A stretch of DNA of 64,000 nucleotides from Polyangium sp. 15x6 (GCF_029960785.1 NZ_JASBQE010000051.1:22602-86601); one strand, 5' to 3'; shown: positions 52,084 through 61,560, counted from the first letter of the stretch. Notes: generated from the sequence alone by a model not told the origin. Numbers and translations are program-made.

Positions 52084-52836
52084 CTATGCCATGGCGCCCG
52101 GAGTTTCGCTCGTGAAAGCACGCACGGCGTCGAACCCGCGCGCGGCGAAACGAGGAGCGTAATCGCGCTCCAGCGTTCGCTTCACGATCTGGCCGTACCG
52201 AGCCGGCGGCATGAGCCCCCAGGCGCGATCTTCCGCGGCGATCGCGTCCTTTCCGCCTGCGCCGGGCGGCGCGTAGCTCCGCCCGAGGCGCCTGAACATC
52301 GCCGGGAGCTCGGCATCCACGAGGCGTCGCACATCGTCGGCAAACGGCAATTCGAGGAAGTGGTCGAGCATGCTCCAGCCGAAGTCCCGGTGCCGAACCT
52401 CGTCGCGCAGCACGCGGTCGAGCGTGCGCCGCGCCTGCGGGACGGTGCAGCCTTCGCGCAGCACCTTGAACAGCGGCACCGCCACCGTTTCGCCCAGGCA
52501 AAACACCTCGACCCCCGCGCGCGCCGCGGCCAGGTGAAGGGGCTCGGAAGGATTGCGGCGCAGCCCGAGCGTCTCCTGGGCGAGGGTCGGCATCTCCTTT
52601 CCGCCGGCCGCTCGGTATGTCGCGTGGCTCATGCGGGCGTGGGCCAGCTCGTCCTTGACGATACGCAGACCGTCGTGAATGAGGTCGGGCGAGACGCCGA
52701 GCTGGATGAGCCAGAGCGTCAGGTGCTGGGTGATCGCGGCGGAGCGGTATTCGGCGTGCACGCGGCGGAGCCATTCGGCGCGGACCGCTTCGCTCGCGGC
52801 GGCGCGTGGAGCGCGCTTCGGAGAGGGCGAGGGCAT
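52084..52836 (-). CDS. Ferritin-like diiron protein
   Basis: 250 residues from ATG 52836. Helix pairs show the ferritin-like metal ligands: ExxH in IVKDELAHARMSH and again in VLRDEVRHRDFGWSM, with likely partner Glu residues in RRVHAEYRSAAITQH and VEVFCLGETVAVPL. This is the four-helix-bundle layout of diiron hydroxylases and oxidases. The substrate is unknown. It is probably translated with the downstream unknown gene. Confidence 0.82.
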   Translation of the reverse strand: MPSPSPKRAPRAAASEAVRAEWLRRVHAEYRSAAITQHLTLWLIQLGVSPDLIHDGLRIVKDELAHARMSHATYRAAGGKEMPTLAQETLGLRRNPSEPLHLAAARAGVEVFCLGETVAVPLFKVLREGCTVPQARRTLDRVLRDEVRHRDFGWSMLDHFLELPFADDVRRLVDAELPAMFRRLGRSYAPPGAGGKDAIAAEDRAWGLMPPARYGQIVKRTLERDYAPRFAARGFDAVRAFTSETPGAMA

Positions 52837-52843
52837 GGCGGGT

Positions 52844-53554
52844 TCAGGGGCCTGCCGGCGGCAGGCACACCGAAACGGTCATGCCGCAAGCGTCGCAAGG
52901 CTTGTTGTGGCAGGGATTGACGACCGCCTCCTGACACGTTTTGCCGTCGGCACAAGGGACGTCGACGCAATCCAGCTCGGCAAAGCAGCCTGCCTGCGGC
53001 AGGGCAGGCATCCCGCAGCCCGGAACGAGCCAGCGGCAATTCTCGGCCGCGTCGCACTCCGCCTCGGTCGCGATGGCCTGGCAAGTGTCCGGGACCGGGA
53101 CCGGGGGATTGCATGAAACCCCCGCATTGATGACCCAGACGTCATCCTGGCACGAGGCCAATACGGTTTTAGGACCGCAGCCGTCATCGAACTCGTAGTT
53201 GCAGATCATCGTGCCGCTGCAAGCCTCTCCCTGCGACGGCATTTCCGGAGGGCATGGTTGCGGCACCGGAGGATTGCATGAAATCCCCGCATCGATGACC
53301 CAGGCGTCATTCTCGCACGTGGCCGTCGCGGGTTGAGGACCGCAGCCGACGTCGAACTCGTAGTTGCACGTGAGGTCGCTGTTGCAAGCCTCTCCCTGCA
53401 TCGGCTGTTCGGGAGGGCATGAAGGCTCCTCGGTGGGGGGCGGGTTCGACGTGACGGTACTGAAACACCCAGGCAAGAGCGCGACGGTCGCCGCCTGGGC
53501 AAAGGTGACGACGAAGGGCTTTCGTCGAGGTTTCTGCTTTCGGGGAAGAGGCAT
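52844..53554 (-). CDS. Cys-rich lipoprotein with two internal repeats
   Basis: 236 residues from ATG 53554, which has GGAG 9 nt upstream; the ATG at 53563 overlaps that site too closely. The signal ends in lipobox LLPGC. Two near-identical ~50-residue repeats follow (QGEACNSDLTCNYEFDVGCG and QGEACSGTMICNYEFDDGCG, each followed by a CNPPVPQP-type end). A third Cys-rich part contains ATEAECDAAENCRWLVPGCG and ends VCLPPAGP. The cysteines probably form disulphides outside the cell. This is a surface protein of a kind common in Polyangiales; no function is known. Confidence 0.78.
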   Translation of the reverse strand: MPLPRKQKPRRKPFVVTFAQAATVALLPGCFSTVTSNPPPTEEPSCPPEQPMQGEACNSDLTCNYEFDVGCGPQPATATCENDAWVIDAGISCNPPVPQPCPPEMPSQGEACSGTMICNYEFDDGCGPKTVLASCQDDVWVINAGVSCNPPVPVPDTCQAIATEAECDAAENCRWLVPGCGMPALPQAGCFAELDCVDVPCADGKTCQEAVVNPCHNKPCDACGMTVSVCLPPAGP

Positions 53555-53745
53555 GGCGGTCATCTCCGGTGGTGGCTCAGGATGGCGCAACGGAACGCCA
53601 AAAACGAGCACGAATGCACGCGTCATGCAACAAACGTGCACCCACCGGGGCTCGGCAGGAAGCGATGGCCCCTGCGATGACCGCCATCATCCACGAGGGT
53701 TCCGTCCGGACAAACAGGCCCGGCTGTTCCGCTCGACCGCCTCCG

Positions 53746-54825
53746 TCAGTAATGATCGCCCTTCTTCGTGACGCCGAAGGGGATGAGCTGCGAGGGTCGA
53801 CCATTGATCGTCGTCCCCCCGGCCTGGATCATCCGCGCCAGCTCGATGAAGTCGGCGGGGAAGTTCAGCTTCGGCTTGGTGAGCGCATCGAGCGCCGCCG
53901 TCTGCTCCGGCGTGAGCTTCACGTCGAGCGCCTTCAGGTTGTCGTCGAGCTGCGAAAGCGTGCGCGCCCCGATGATCGTGGACGACACTCCCGGACGCGC
54001 CTGCACCCAGGCGAGGGCGACGCGCGCGACGGTGGTGTCGAGCTCCTTGGCGATCCGCTCGAGCTCGTCGATCACCACGTAGCTCTGCTCGTCCAGGTAG
54101 TTCGCGGCCCAGGGCCGCACCTCCGGCTTGAGGCCGTTTTTCCGCGTGTATTTGCCGCTCAGGACCCCGCTCCTCAACGGGGACCACGGCGTCACCCCCA
54201 ATCCGAGCTCCTCGGCCATGGGCATGAGCTCCCCTTCGACCGTCCGCTCGAGGAGCGAGTATTCGATCTGCAGCCCGATGAACGGCGCCCACCCGCGGAA
54301 ATGCGCGATGAGCTGCGCCTGCGCCACCTTCCACGCGGGGGTGTCGGACACGCCGATGTAGCGGACTTTCCCCGCCCGGACGAGATCGTGGAGCGCCGCC
54401 ATGGTCTCCTCGATCGGCGTGAACTTGTCCCAGTTGTGCAGCCAATAAAGATCGATGTAGTCGGTGCGCAGCCGGCGGAGCGACTGCTCGCAGGCGGCGA
54501 CGATCGACTTCCGGTTCGAGCCGCCGCCGTTGGGATCGCCGACGTACAGATTCGCGCTGAACTTGGTGGCGATCACCAGCCGGTCCCGCTTCTCGCGGTC
54601 GTGGGCGATGTGATCACCGATGATCTTCTCCGAATGCCCCTTCGTGTAAAGGTTCGCCGTGTCGATGAAGTTGCCCCCGAGCTCGATGTAGCGATCGAGG
54701 ATGGCTTCGGAGTCCTTGACACTGCTCCCCCAGCCGAGGTCTTCTCCGAACGTCATGGCGCCGAGGCAGAAAGGGCTCACCCGCAGACCTGAGCGACCAA
54801 GCGTGACATAGTGATCGAGCGGCAT
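53746..54825 (-). CDS. Aldo/keto reductase
   Basis: 359 residues from ATG 54825 with GGGAGG 8 nt upstream. The (beta/alpha)8 NADPH-dependent reductase carries the tetrad: Asp in NFIDTANLYTKG, Tyr in the same segment, Lys in VIATKFSANLY and His in LYWLHNWDKFTP. The cofactor loop is GVSSTIIGARTLSQLDDN. It matches the YajO/AKR11-12-like group. It is divergent from a MarR gene (110 bp between starts) over palindromic sites, so probably under that regulator. Confidence 0.93.
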   Translation of the reverse strand: MPLDHYVTLGRSGLRVSPFCLGAMTFGEDLGWGSSVKDSEAILDRYIELGGNFIDTANLYTKGHSEKIIGDHIAHDREKRDRLVIATKFSANLYVGDPNGGGSNRKSIVAACEQSLRRLRTDYIDLYWLHNWDKFTPIEETMAALHDLVRAGKVRYIGVSDTPAWKVAQAQLIAHFRGWAPFIGLQIEYSLLERTVEGELMPMAEELGLGVTPWSPLRSGVLSGKYTRKNGLKPEVRPWAANYLDEQSYVVIDELERIAKELDTTVARVALAWVQARPGVSSTIIGARTLSQLDDNLKALDVKLTPEQTAALDALTKPKLNFPADFIELARMIQAGGTTINGRPSQLIPFGVTKKGDHY

Positions 54826-54843
54826 CGCGTGTCCTCCCGAAGT

Positions 54844-54891
54844 AGTTCTCAATTTGAACAGTTCCGCCTCCGAACAGTTCAACATTGAACT
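54844..54891. promoter_or_regulatory. Palindromic operators between aldo/keto reductase and MarR genes
   Basis: AGTTCAACATTGAACT at 54876-54891 has exact 7-bp arms (AGTTCAA/TTGAACT) around 2 bp. A looser dyad, GTTCTCAATTTGAAC, lies at 54845-54859. Both share the GTTC/GAAC half-site and are the only AT-rich part of the divergent region, typical of MarR-family sites. The second is about 45 bp upstream of the MarR start. Confidence 0.68.
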
Positions 54892-54934
54892 ACTAACGCC
54901 GCCCGCGCCGTTGTCAAGCGCAAGGAGGAGAAAC

Positions 54935-55363
54935 ATGGGAAAATCTTCACCTGGGGAGCTCTGGACGCTGAACTTCGAGGTGACCATGGGGGTCATGGCC
55001 GAGGTGGAGCCCGAGGTGCGCGAGCAGGGGCTCGAGATGAAGGAGTTTTTCCTCCTCGGGAAGCTCGACGACCACCCCTACCCGGCCGACCTCGCGCGCG
55101 CGCTGATCACGCCCAAGCCAACGATCACCTTCATGGTGAAGCGGCTGGAGTCGGTCGGCTTCGTCAAGCGCCAGACGGAGACGGGCGACCTGCGGCGGTT
55201 TCGCCTGACGCTCACCCCCTCGGGGCGCAAGGCGATGGAAGCGGCCCGCGCGATCCTCGACGAGGCCTTCGAGCGAAGGCTCGCACGGCTCTCGAGGAGC
55301 GAGCGCGCCGAGCTCGCGCGGATCCTCGTGCTGCTTTCGGAGAAAAACGCCCCTCCACGCTGA
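54935..55363 (+). CDS. MarR-family transcriptional regulator
   Basis: 142 residues from ATG 54935 with GGAGG nearby (AAGGAGGAGAAAC). The winged-helix core is PADLARALITPKPTITFMVK with recognition helix and wing RQTETGDLRRFRLTLTPSG, flanked by dimer helices. Length is standard. It lies divergent from an aldo/keto reductase and probably represses that gene and itself through the GTTC/GAAC dyads. The inducer is unknown. Confidence 0.92.
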   Translation: MGKSSPGELWTLNFEVTMGVMAEVEPEVREQGLEMKEFFLLGKLDDHPYPADLARALITPKPTITFMVKRLESVGFVKRQTETGDLRRFRLTLTPSGRKAMEAARAILDEAFERRLARLSRSERAELARILVLLSEKNAPPR

Positions 55364-55470
55364 CGGCGCGGGCCGCGGCGCCTCGCATCGCTCGAAGCAT
55401 TGGCATGTGCGCAGGAGTGGTGTCTAATCACTCCGTCGCGGCCCCTCCCGCTTCAAGCACGAGCCCCCCA

Positions 55471-56301
55471 ATGCATGCGTCATCCCGTTTCCTGACGTCG
55501 TTCCTCGCAGCGTGCCTGTTCGTCCTCGGCTGTGCCCACCACCCGGCCCCTCCACCCCCCCAGGAGCCCGTGGAGTTCGAGGCCGAGATCGCGCAGGCGG
55601 AGAAACTCGGCGAAATCCTCCATGCCGTGGACGACGCCTCGGCGGTGGGCACCGACGTGCTCCTCGAAGCGGGCGTCCTTCCGAAGGACGAGCGCGTGCG
55701 CGGCTGGGTCACCCGGCAGGAGGGAGACGGGTTCCGGGTCGAATTCCTCGGCGAGCTCCCCGAGGGGCTCCGGGTTCTGCACGTGGTGAACCTCGGCAAG
55801 GACGTGAGAAAGCAGCCGCGATTCGAGTCCCTCGAGCCCCCGCGCCCGCCCGATGCGACGAGCCAGGCCATGTTCCGGGCCCGCCGGACGGCGGCGCGCT
55901 CGAGCTTTCGCGCATGCTCGAATCGGTACAACGCGGTCGTGTTGCCGGGCGAGCTCCTCGGGAAATCCGGCTGGCTCGTCTACCTCCTGGCCGCGACGAT
56001 GGACCCCTCGGAGCGGGTGATTGGTGGCCATCATCGCGTGCTCGTCTCGGAGGATGGGACCCAGGTGCGCGAGAGCTTGCCGCTCTCCAAGGAATGCATG
56101 ACCGTGCGGGTGGAAGGCGGGGGCGACAACCGCGCGGCGGGCCTCGTCGTCAATCACCTCGCCACGCCGGCCCCCACGGAGGCACACGTCTTCGTGAGCC
56201 TGCTCTACCGATTGCCCCTCCTCGTCAAGACGACGCGAGGGTTATGGGGCGTCGAGGGAACACGCATCACGTACATCAAAATCGAAGATTCTGCGCCCTG
56301 A
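55471..56301 (+). CDS. Lipoprotein of unknown function
   Basis: 276 residues from ATG 55471. The signal ends in lipobox VLGC, followed by HHPAPPPPQEP. The mature part is a soluble alpha/beta-like domain with VHPV-type strands (GWVTRQEGDGFRVEFLGELP, LVYLLAATMDPSERVIGGHH, EAHVFVSLLYRLPLLVKTTR). It resembles other orphan Polyangiales lipoproteins only in general style. A TonB-like gene starts 40 bp downstream on the same strand. Confidence 0.72.
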   Translation: MHASSRFLTSFLAACLFVLGCAHHPAPPPPQEPVEFEAEIAQAEKLGEILHAVDDASAVGTDVLLEAGVLPKDERVRGWVTRQEGDGFRVEFLGELPEGLRVLHVVNLGKDVRKQPRFESLEPPRPPDATSQAMFRARRTAARSSFRACSNRYNAVVLPGELLGKSGWLVYLLAATMDPSERVIGGHHRVLVSEDGTQVRESLPLSKECMTVRVEGGGDNRAAGLVVNHLATPAPTEAHVFVSLLYRLPLLVKTTRGLWGVEGTRITYIKIEDSAP

Positions 56302-56340
56302 ACCGGCGCCATGGTCGGAGGGGCGGGGATGCTTGAACGG

Positions 56341-57097
56341 ATGAATCGAAGGTTTGCAGGGATGTGTTTCGTGGTGGGCGTCGCGGCGTGCGGGCCCAAG
56401 GAGGGGACGGCGCCCGCCGAGACCGCAAAAGCCGCGCCCCCGAAGGCGGCGACACCGGTGCCCGCGCCATCGCCGTCCGAGACACTCGCGCGGATGGCAA
56501 TGTCTGGCCCGGTGAGGCGCCGCGACCGCTGCCTGTCGGACCGCCTTCCGCCCGGCGTCGAGCCTTTCAAGGAGGGCATGAAACGCCCTGAGCCGGCCAT
56601 GGCGCCGCCGCTCCAGGGCACGCCGGACGTGGTCGCGCTCGCGGCGGAGGATCTCGAAAAACCCCAGGGAGGCCGCATTCGCGCCCGGTGCATCATCGAC
56701 ACGCAGGGCCAGGCCACGGATTGCATCTTGCTGGAGACCCTGCCGAATCTGAGCGACGCTGCCCTTTCTGCGCTCGCCAGCCAGTCCTTCAAACCGGCCG
56801 AGCGGAACGGGACGCCGGTCGCCGTCGAGAATGACGAGGCCCCACCCTATCTCAGGGCTGCCCCAGCTCCCTTACACGCCGCAGGCGCTCTGCAATCGGG
56901 TGGAGGGCGTGATGATCGTGCGTTGCGTGATCACCGAGGAGGGAGCGATCGAAGGGTGTCAGGTCTTGAAGACCCTGCCCTACCTGGAAAAGGAGGTCGT
57001 CCGCACGCTCGAATCCACCCGATACACGCCCGTCGAGTTCGAGGGTCGCCCCCGGCGGGTCAGCTATACGTTCACGCTTCGATTCGTAAGGCGCTAG
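56341..57097 (+). pseudogene. TonB-like energy transducer, frameshifted between two C-terminal-type domains
   Basis: From ATG 56341 a lipoprotein-like start (CFVVGVAACGPKEG) leads to a first TonB-C-like domain (GGRIRARCIIDTQGQATDC, SDAALSALASQSFKPAERNG). At about 56830 the frame breaks. The next domain lies one frame over (MTRPHPISGLPQLPYTPQAL, EGVMIVRCVITEEGAIEGCQ, ESTRYTPVEFEGRPRRVSYT) and ends at 57097. Removing one A from GAGAATG at 56827-56833 would join them into a VAVE-MTRPHPISG product, the usual layout of myxobacterial TonB-like proteins. It may be two overlapping genes (the second starting at ATG 56831), a real mutation, or an error. Confidence 0.68.
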
Positions 57098-57129
57098 CGA
57101 TTGCTGCCTTCGCGACCCGGTGGCTCTCC

Positions 57130-57603
57130 TCAGGGGGCTTCGCTCGGGCCCTCCTCCGCCGTATGCGTGTGGCAATTGCTGCACGAGAACCCGTTCGGGG
57201 CGGTCGCGTGGTCGAATTTGGGGACCTGGAGCAGATCGGCCATCCGCGTCATGACCTCGTCGTACATGAACGTGCTCCACCGCGCTTTCTCCGGATCCTT
57301 CACGTATTCGAGGAACGCCTCCTCGGTCGCGGGCAATGCTTCGATCTGCGCGCTCGGCATCGCGTAGGTGCCATCGATCGCGCCATTGCCGTGGCACGTC
57401 GTGCAGTCCATGGTCTCGAACTTGGGGTCGAACGCGACGAAGACCTCCTTCATCTCGGGCATGACGACGTCGTTCATGAAGACCACGCGCTGCTCGAAGC
57501 TCATGTCCTCGTATGCGATCGGCGGCGCGGCGGAGTCTCCGTCCTCACCACCGCACGCGGCGACGAACAGACACACGACCATCGAGATGCGCTTCATGTT
57601 CAT
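57130..57603 (-). CDS. Diheme c-type cytochrome lipoprotein
   Basis: 157 residues from ATG 57603 (a second ATG at 57597). The signal ends in lipobox VAAC. Two haem-binding CxxCH motifs are present: MDCTTCHGNGAID and FSCSNCHTHTAEE, with several Met (MPEMKEV, MPSAQIE, MYDEVMTRM) that could be axial ligands. It is exported and probably carries electrons. No oxidase or partner gene is adjacent, so its redox partner is unknown. Confidence 0.82.
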   Translation of the reverse strand: MNMKRISMVVCLFVAACGGEDGDSAAPPIAYEDMSFEQRVVFMNDVVMPEMKEVFVAFDPKFETMDCTTCHGNGAIDGTYAMPSAQIEALPATEEAFLEYVKDPEKARWSTFMYDEVMTRMADLLQVPKFDHATAPNGFSCSNCHTHTAEEGPSEAP

Positions 57604-57741
57604 GTCTCTTCTCCCTCGATCGGGCGTGAAGCCCTGACCCTGCCTTCACGACGAACGAGGGGTCCCGAGATCGACACGTCGGCCGACTTTTTTGTGCTGT
57701 TCTCCAAGTGCTCGAAACAATTGAGCTCTACCCGCGCCTTG

Positions 57742-58677
57742 TCAGCCGCGCCCCATCGCGAACGCAATGCCGCTCTGTAGCGTCCCACGCACCACGAGCC
57801 CTTCGAGCCCCAGTCCCAGGTCGACGAGGGCCCGCGCCACGTCGGGCCGGATGCCCGTGAGCACCACCTGCGCGCCGAGGAGCTTGACCGCCCGCGCCGC
57901 CTCGACGAGCGCATTGGCCACCGCGCGGTCGGCCACCGAGACCCCGGTCACGTCGAGGATGACGATGCCGGCCCTCCGCTCCGTGACGCCGTTCAGCAGG
58001 GTCTCCAGCACCTGCTTTGCCCTCGCCTCGTCCACCGTGCCGATGAGCGGCATCACCACCGCGCGATCGCTGATTGGAATGAGCGGCGTCGACATCTCGG
58101 CGAGCGCGAGCGCCTGCATGCGGATGATCTCCTCCTGCAGCCGCTGACGCTCCTCTTCCACGCGCTTCATGGACCTGAGATCACGCGTGATCGTGGCGAG
58201 CCCGATCGCCTCGTCTTTCGTGTTCCTGGCGAGAAAAAGCGAATAGTGAACGGGAATCTTCGCCCCCGTCGTCATGTGGCGGAAGGTGAACTCCCCTTCC
58301 CACCGGCCGCTGCGCATCACTTCGGGCAGGATCGTCTCGTGGACGTAGGGGAGATCCGCGGGATCGAAATAATTCGAGACCAGCGTGCGCTGGGCCTCTT
58401 CGATGCTCCCGAGCCCGACCATGTTCCGGCCGGCCTCGTTGACATAGTAGGCATGGCCCTCCAAGTCGGCGATCCCGATGAAGTCGGAGCTGCTATCGAC
58501 GAGGCGGAACAGCGATTCTTGCACGTCCGTGCTATCGATATTCCACGCGCACGCCCGGCGTAATGCGTCGATCGTCCGTTGCTGCTCGGCGACCTGCCGC
58601 TCCAGCTCCGCAATACGCAGTCGCAACGGGTCGCCGTGGGATGCGGGTCCGTCGGAGGCGCCATCAAGGGAGGACAT
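57742..58677 (-). CDS. PAS-STAS protein, RsbR-like, lacking one conserved Thr
   Basis: 311 residues from ATG 58677. A coiled coil (LRLRIAELERQVAEQQRTID) precedes one PAS domain (about 55-175, LVDSSSDFIGIADLEGHAYY) and a STAS domain (about 195-305). The STAS part reads LDVTGVSVADRAVANAL and VLTGIRPDVARALVDLG. The second phospho-Thr position (TGIRP) is kept, but the Thr after TGVxxxD is Arg, unlike the copy at 18000. It may be a constitutive or negatively acting stressosome subunit. No partner genes are adjacent. Confidence 0.87.
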   Translation of the reverse strand: MSSLDGASDGPASHGDPLRLRIAELERQVAEQQRTIDALRRACAWNIDSTDVQESLFRLVDSSSDFIGIADLEGHAYYVNEAGRNMVGLGSIEEAQRTLVSNYFDPADLPYVHETILPEVMRSGRWEGEFTFRHMTTGAKIPVHYSLFLARNTKDEAIGLATITRDLRSMKRVEEERQRLQEEIIRMQALALAEMSTPLIPISDRAVVMPLIGTVDEARAKQVLETLLNGVTERRAGIVILDVTGVSVADRAVANALVEAARAVKLLGAQVVLTGIRPDVARALVDLGLGLEGLVVRGTLQSGIAFAMGRG

Positions 58678-59270
58678 ACGCCAAAAGTACCGATGATTCC
58701 GTCCAGACGCAACCTCATCGTCGCGACTGGAATGCCCGTAACATCTGGCCGTCCGTCACTCGCACGGGAGGAACTCGCCAAAGAAAATTCACGTCCTGCT
58801 GTATAGAATGACGTGTCGGCCGAGCTCGTGTGCGAGGAGATACTCGTTTATGTAAAAGTGTAGAATACAAACTGATTTCTCGAAAACCTTCGGGACCGTC
58901 CTCTTGAATGAAGGCTCCAATTTGGGGAGCCTCGAAATCCCCCTCGCTGACCTCGGAAAAACGGAGCGCTCGAGGGCGCGGCGCCTTGCCCCGAGAAGCA
59001 CCGACGTGCGATGCCGCACATCACAAACGCGCGCCCCGGGCCGCCCTCGCACGGGCAGGACAGGGTCTTTGCAGGCCTGGACGAGCTGGAGCGCGAGGAC
59101 GATCGCCGCGCGCGCGAAGGCGGGCTCCCCCACACCACGCCGCGTCCGCCGTGCCGGGGCGCAACCCTCGAGTCAGCACAGGTGAGCAAAAAAAATCAAG
59201 GGCGCAGCAAAAATCGGCGCTGCTCCATGTACCCGCGCGGCTTCAAGGTGTGGTACATGGATGACGAGTT
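58678..59270. other. Intergenic stretch, no gene supported
   Basis: 593 bp between the PAS-STAS start and the large lipoprotein start. Open frames here are Arg/Pro-rich shadows. Bases 58798-58885 form a distinct AT-richer patch that may hold a promoter. I see no convincing small gene, terminator or repeat. Confidence 0.5.
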
Positions 59271-61550
59271 ATGCACGGTCGCATCAGTAACTTACTTCGA
59301 ATTTTGCTCTCGCTCTCGGTGGTGGGGCTCGTCGCGGGCTGCGAAGTGGGAGGTGAGTTCCCCGTCGGGGAAGACGCCGGCACCAGCAGCAGCAGCAGCG
59401 GCACCGGCGGGAGTGACCCCGGGCCCTGCGGGATCGACTGCTCGCAGCTCGAGACACCCCAGTGCGCGATCGCGGTGTGCAACACCGGGCAGGTGCTCGG
59501 CCCGCTGAACACCTGCATCGTGGTCCCCGCGCCAAAGGGAACCGCGTGCGACGACGGGAAGTTCTGCACCACGAACGACATCTGCGACGCGGGCACCTGC
59601 GTCGGCGGAAGCACGAACCACTGCGGGATCACGCCTTCTCCCTGTTCGTCGGTCATTTGCTACGAGAGCACGAAGTCCTGCGATGTCACGCCGGTGAACG
59701 ACGGCACCCCGTGCACACCGACGGACCTCTGCCAGAAGAAAGGCGTATGCAAGATCGGGGAGTGCATCGGCGAGCCCAAGGACTGCGCGTTCTCCCCGCT
59801 GAGCGAGTGCAACACGGTTTCGTGTGATCCGGCCACGGGCGACTGCGTCGGCAAACCCGACTCCGCCAAGGACAACACCCCGTGCGTGCTCACGGGCGAC
59901 CTTTGCAACGTCAACAGGCGATGCTCGGCCGGGCAATGCGTGGGCGGCGCGCCCATGGATTGCTCCGCGCTCGACGTCGGGTGCCAGCGCGGCGAGTGCA
60001 ACCCCGCGAACGGCCTCTGCAACCCGAGGCCCGCGCCGGTCGGCACGGTCTGCACGGAGGGCATCGCCGAGTGCCAGGTCGGCAAGTGCGACGTGAAAGG
60101 CGAGTGCCTCGCCTCGTTCGCGCCCGATGGCACCGACTGCAACGACTACAACGCTTGCACCACCGCCGACAAATGCATGGCCGGCGGTTGCGAGTCCGGC
60201 GATGCGGTCACGAGCTGCTCGACGTACCTCCACGAGGGCTTCGAATCCTGCCAGAGCGGCTGGACCTTCGGCGGTGATTGGGAATGCGGCACGCCCGAGA
60301 ACGTCGGTCCGCCCGCGGCCCACATCGGCACGAGCTGCATCGGCACGGTGATCGATGGCCTGTACCACGTGAACCAGCTCTTCAGCAGCGCGGTCGCGGA
60401 CTCGCCGACGATCAACCTGGCCGGGGCCACGAGCCCCATGCTGTCCTTCTGGGCGTGGGACCACACCGAGGGCGGCACCTTCGACGGCTGGAATCTGAAA
60501 ATCAGCACCAACGGCGGGCAGAGCTTCACGCAGGTCACGACGGTGACGCCGGCGTACAACCTGAGCCTCGTCGGCCAACCCGCATGGGGTGGGAATCACT
60601 CGGCGAAAGGCTGGCAGAACTACGCGGCGGATCTGACCGCTTACGCCGGGCAGTCGATCAAACTGCGCTTCGCCTTCCGCAGCGACGCCGCCACGGTTTT
60701 CCCGGGTGTATACATCGACGAAGTCGTCGTCGCCGAGCCGCTGCAGATTCCGCTTTACATCACCACGACCTCGCCGCTCACGAACGTGTACGCGGGGATG
60801 TCCTACTCGACGCAGATCACCAAAATCGGCGGCACGAGCGGCTCGGTGTGGGAAATCAAGGAGGGCGGTCAGAACACGGGCTGGCTGACGATCGATCCGA
60901 CGACGGGCGTGCTCCACGGCACGCCTTCGGCGGCGGAGGCGGGGCCGGTGAGCGTCACCGTGCGTGTCCACGAGCCATTGTTGCCCTCGAATTACGCGGA
61001 AAAGACGTTCATCTTCACCGTCAAGCCAAACGCGTATTACACGAGCTTCGAGGGCACGTGCCCGGACGGCTGGACGCTGACCGGCGATTGGCAGTGCGGT
61101 GTCCCCACGAAAGTGGACGGCCCCGCGACCGTTTACGACGGGACGCAGTGCATCGTCACGCAACTCGCCACTGATTACAGCGTCTCGCAGACGTGGGCGG
61201 GGACGACCGCCACCTCCCCCGACATCGACCTCACCGGCGTGGCGAGCCCGAAGCTCACGTTCCGCATGTGGATCGATACCGAGGGTTCGCAGTGGGATGG
61301 CGTCAACCTGAAGATCAGCACCGACGGCGGGATGAACTACTCCGTCGTCAACAGCGTCTTGCCGGCATACCCGCTGATCGTTGCCGGCCAGCCTGCGTGG
61401 GGCGGTCACCAGGCCGCGCTCGGCTGGCAGCTCGTGCAAGCCGATCTCTCGGCCTACGCAGGCCAGATCGTACGCTTGCAATTCGGTTTCCAGAGTGATG
61501 GTTCCGGGGTCGAACCCGGCGCTTACATCGACGATATCTTCATCGAGTGA
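59271..61550 (+). CDS. Large surface lipoprotein: Cys-rich repeats, two jelly-roll domains, He_PIG-like Ig domain
   Basis: 759 residues from ATG 59271. The signal ends in lipobox LVAGC. About seven Cys-rich repeats of the Dickkopf/stigma type follow (GTACDDGKFCTTNDICDAGT, DCNDYNACTTADKCMAGGC; about 50-325). Two MAM/immune-inhibitor-A-like jelly-roll domains follow at about 325-490 and 590-759 (LKISTNGGQSFTQVTTVTPA; SPKLTFRMWIDTEGSQWDGV), separated by an Ig-like He_PIG domain (TKIGGTSGSVWEIKEGG, GWLTIDPTTGVLHGTPSAAE). The whole resembles an adhesin or a binding protein displayed on the outer membrane. It is followed 10 bp later by a von Willebrand A lipoprotein gene, probably in one operon. 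Confidence 0.83.
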   Translation: MHGRISNLLRILLSLSVVGLVAGCEVGGEFPVGEDAGTSSSSSGTGGSDPGPCGIDCSQLETPQCAIAVCNTGQVLGPLNTCIVVPAPKGTACDDGKFCTTNDICDAGTCVGGSTNHCGITPSPCSSVICYESTKSCDVTPVNDGTPCTPTDLCQKKGVCKIGECIGEPKDCAFSPLSECNTVSCDPATGDCVGKPDSAKDNTPCVLTGDLCNVNRRCSAGQCVGGAPMDCSALDVGCQRGECNPANGLCNPRPAPVGTVCTEGIAECQVGKCDVKGECLASFAPDGTDCNDYNACTTADKCMAGGCESGDAVTSCSTYLHEGFESCQSGWTFGGDWECGTPENVGPPAAHIGTSCIGTVIDGLYHVNQLFSSAVADSPTINLAGATSPMLSFWAWDHTEGGTFDGWNLKISTNGGQSFTQVTTVTPAYNLSLVGQPAWGGNHSAKGWQNYAADLTAYAGQSIKLRFAFRSDAATVFPGVYIDEVVVAEPLQIPLYITTTSPLTNVYAGMSYSTQITKIGGTSGSVWEIKEGGQNTGWLTIDPTTGVLHGTPSAAEAGPVSVTVRVHEPLLPSNYAEKTFIFTVKPNAYYTSFEGTCPDGWTLTGDWQCGVPTKVDGPATVYDGTQCIVTQLATDYSVSQTWAGTTATSPDIDLTGVASPKLTFRMWIDTEGSQWDGVNLKISTDGGMNYSVVNSVLPAYPLIVAGQPAWGGHQAALGWQLVQADLSAYAGQIVRLQFGFQSDGSGVEPGAYIDDIFIE

Positions 61551-61560
61551 GGAGCAGCCC

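Noticed and set aside
58798..58885. AT-rich patch as an insertion-sequence end or foreign insert
   Set aside because: No inverted terminal repeat, target duplication or transposase-like frame can be seen.
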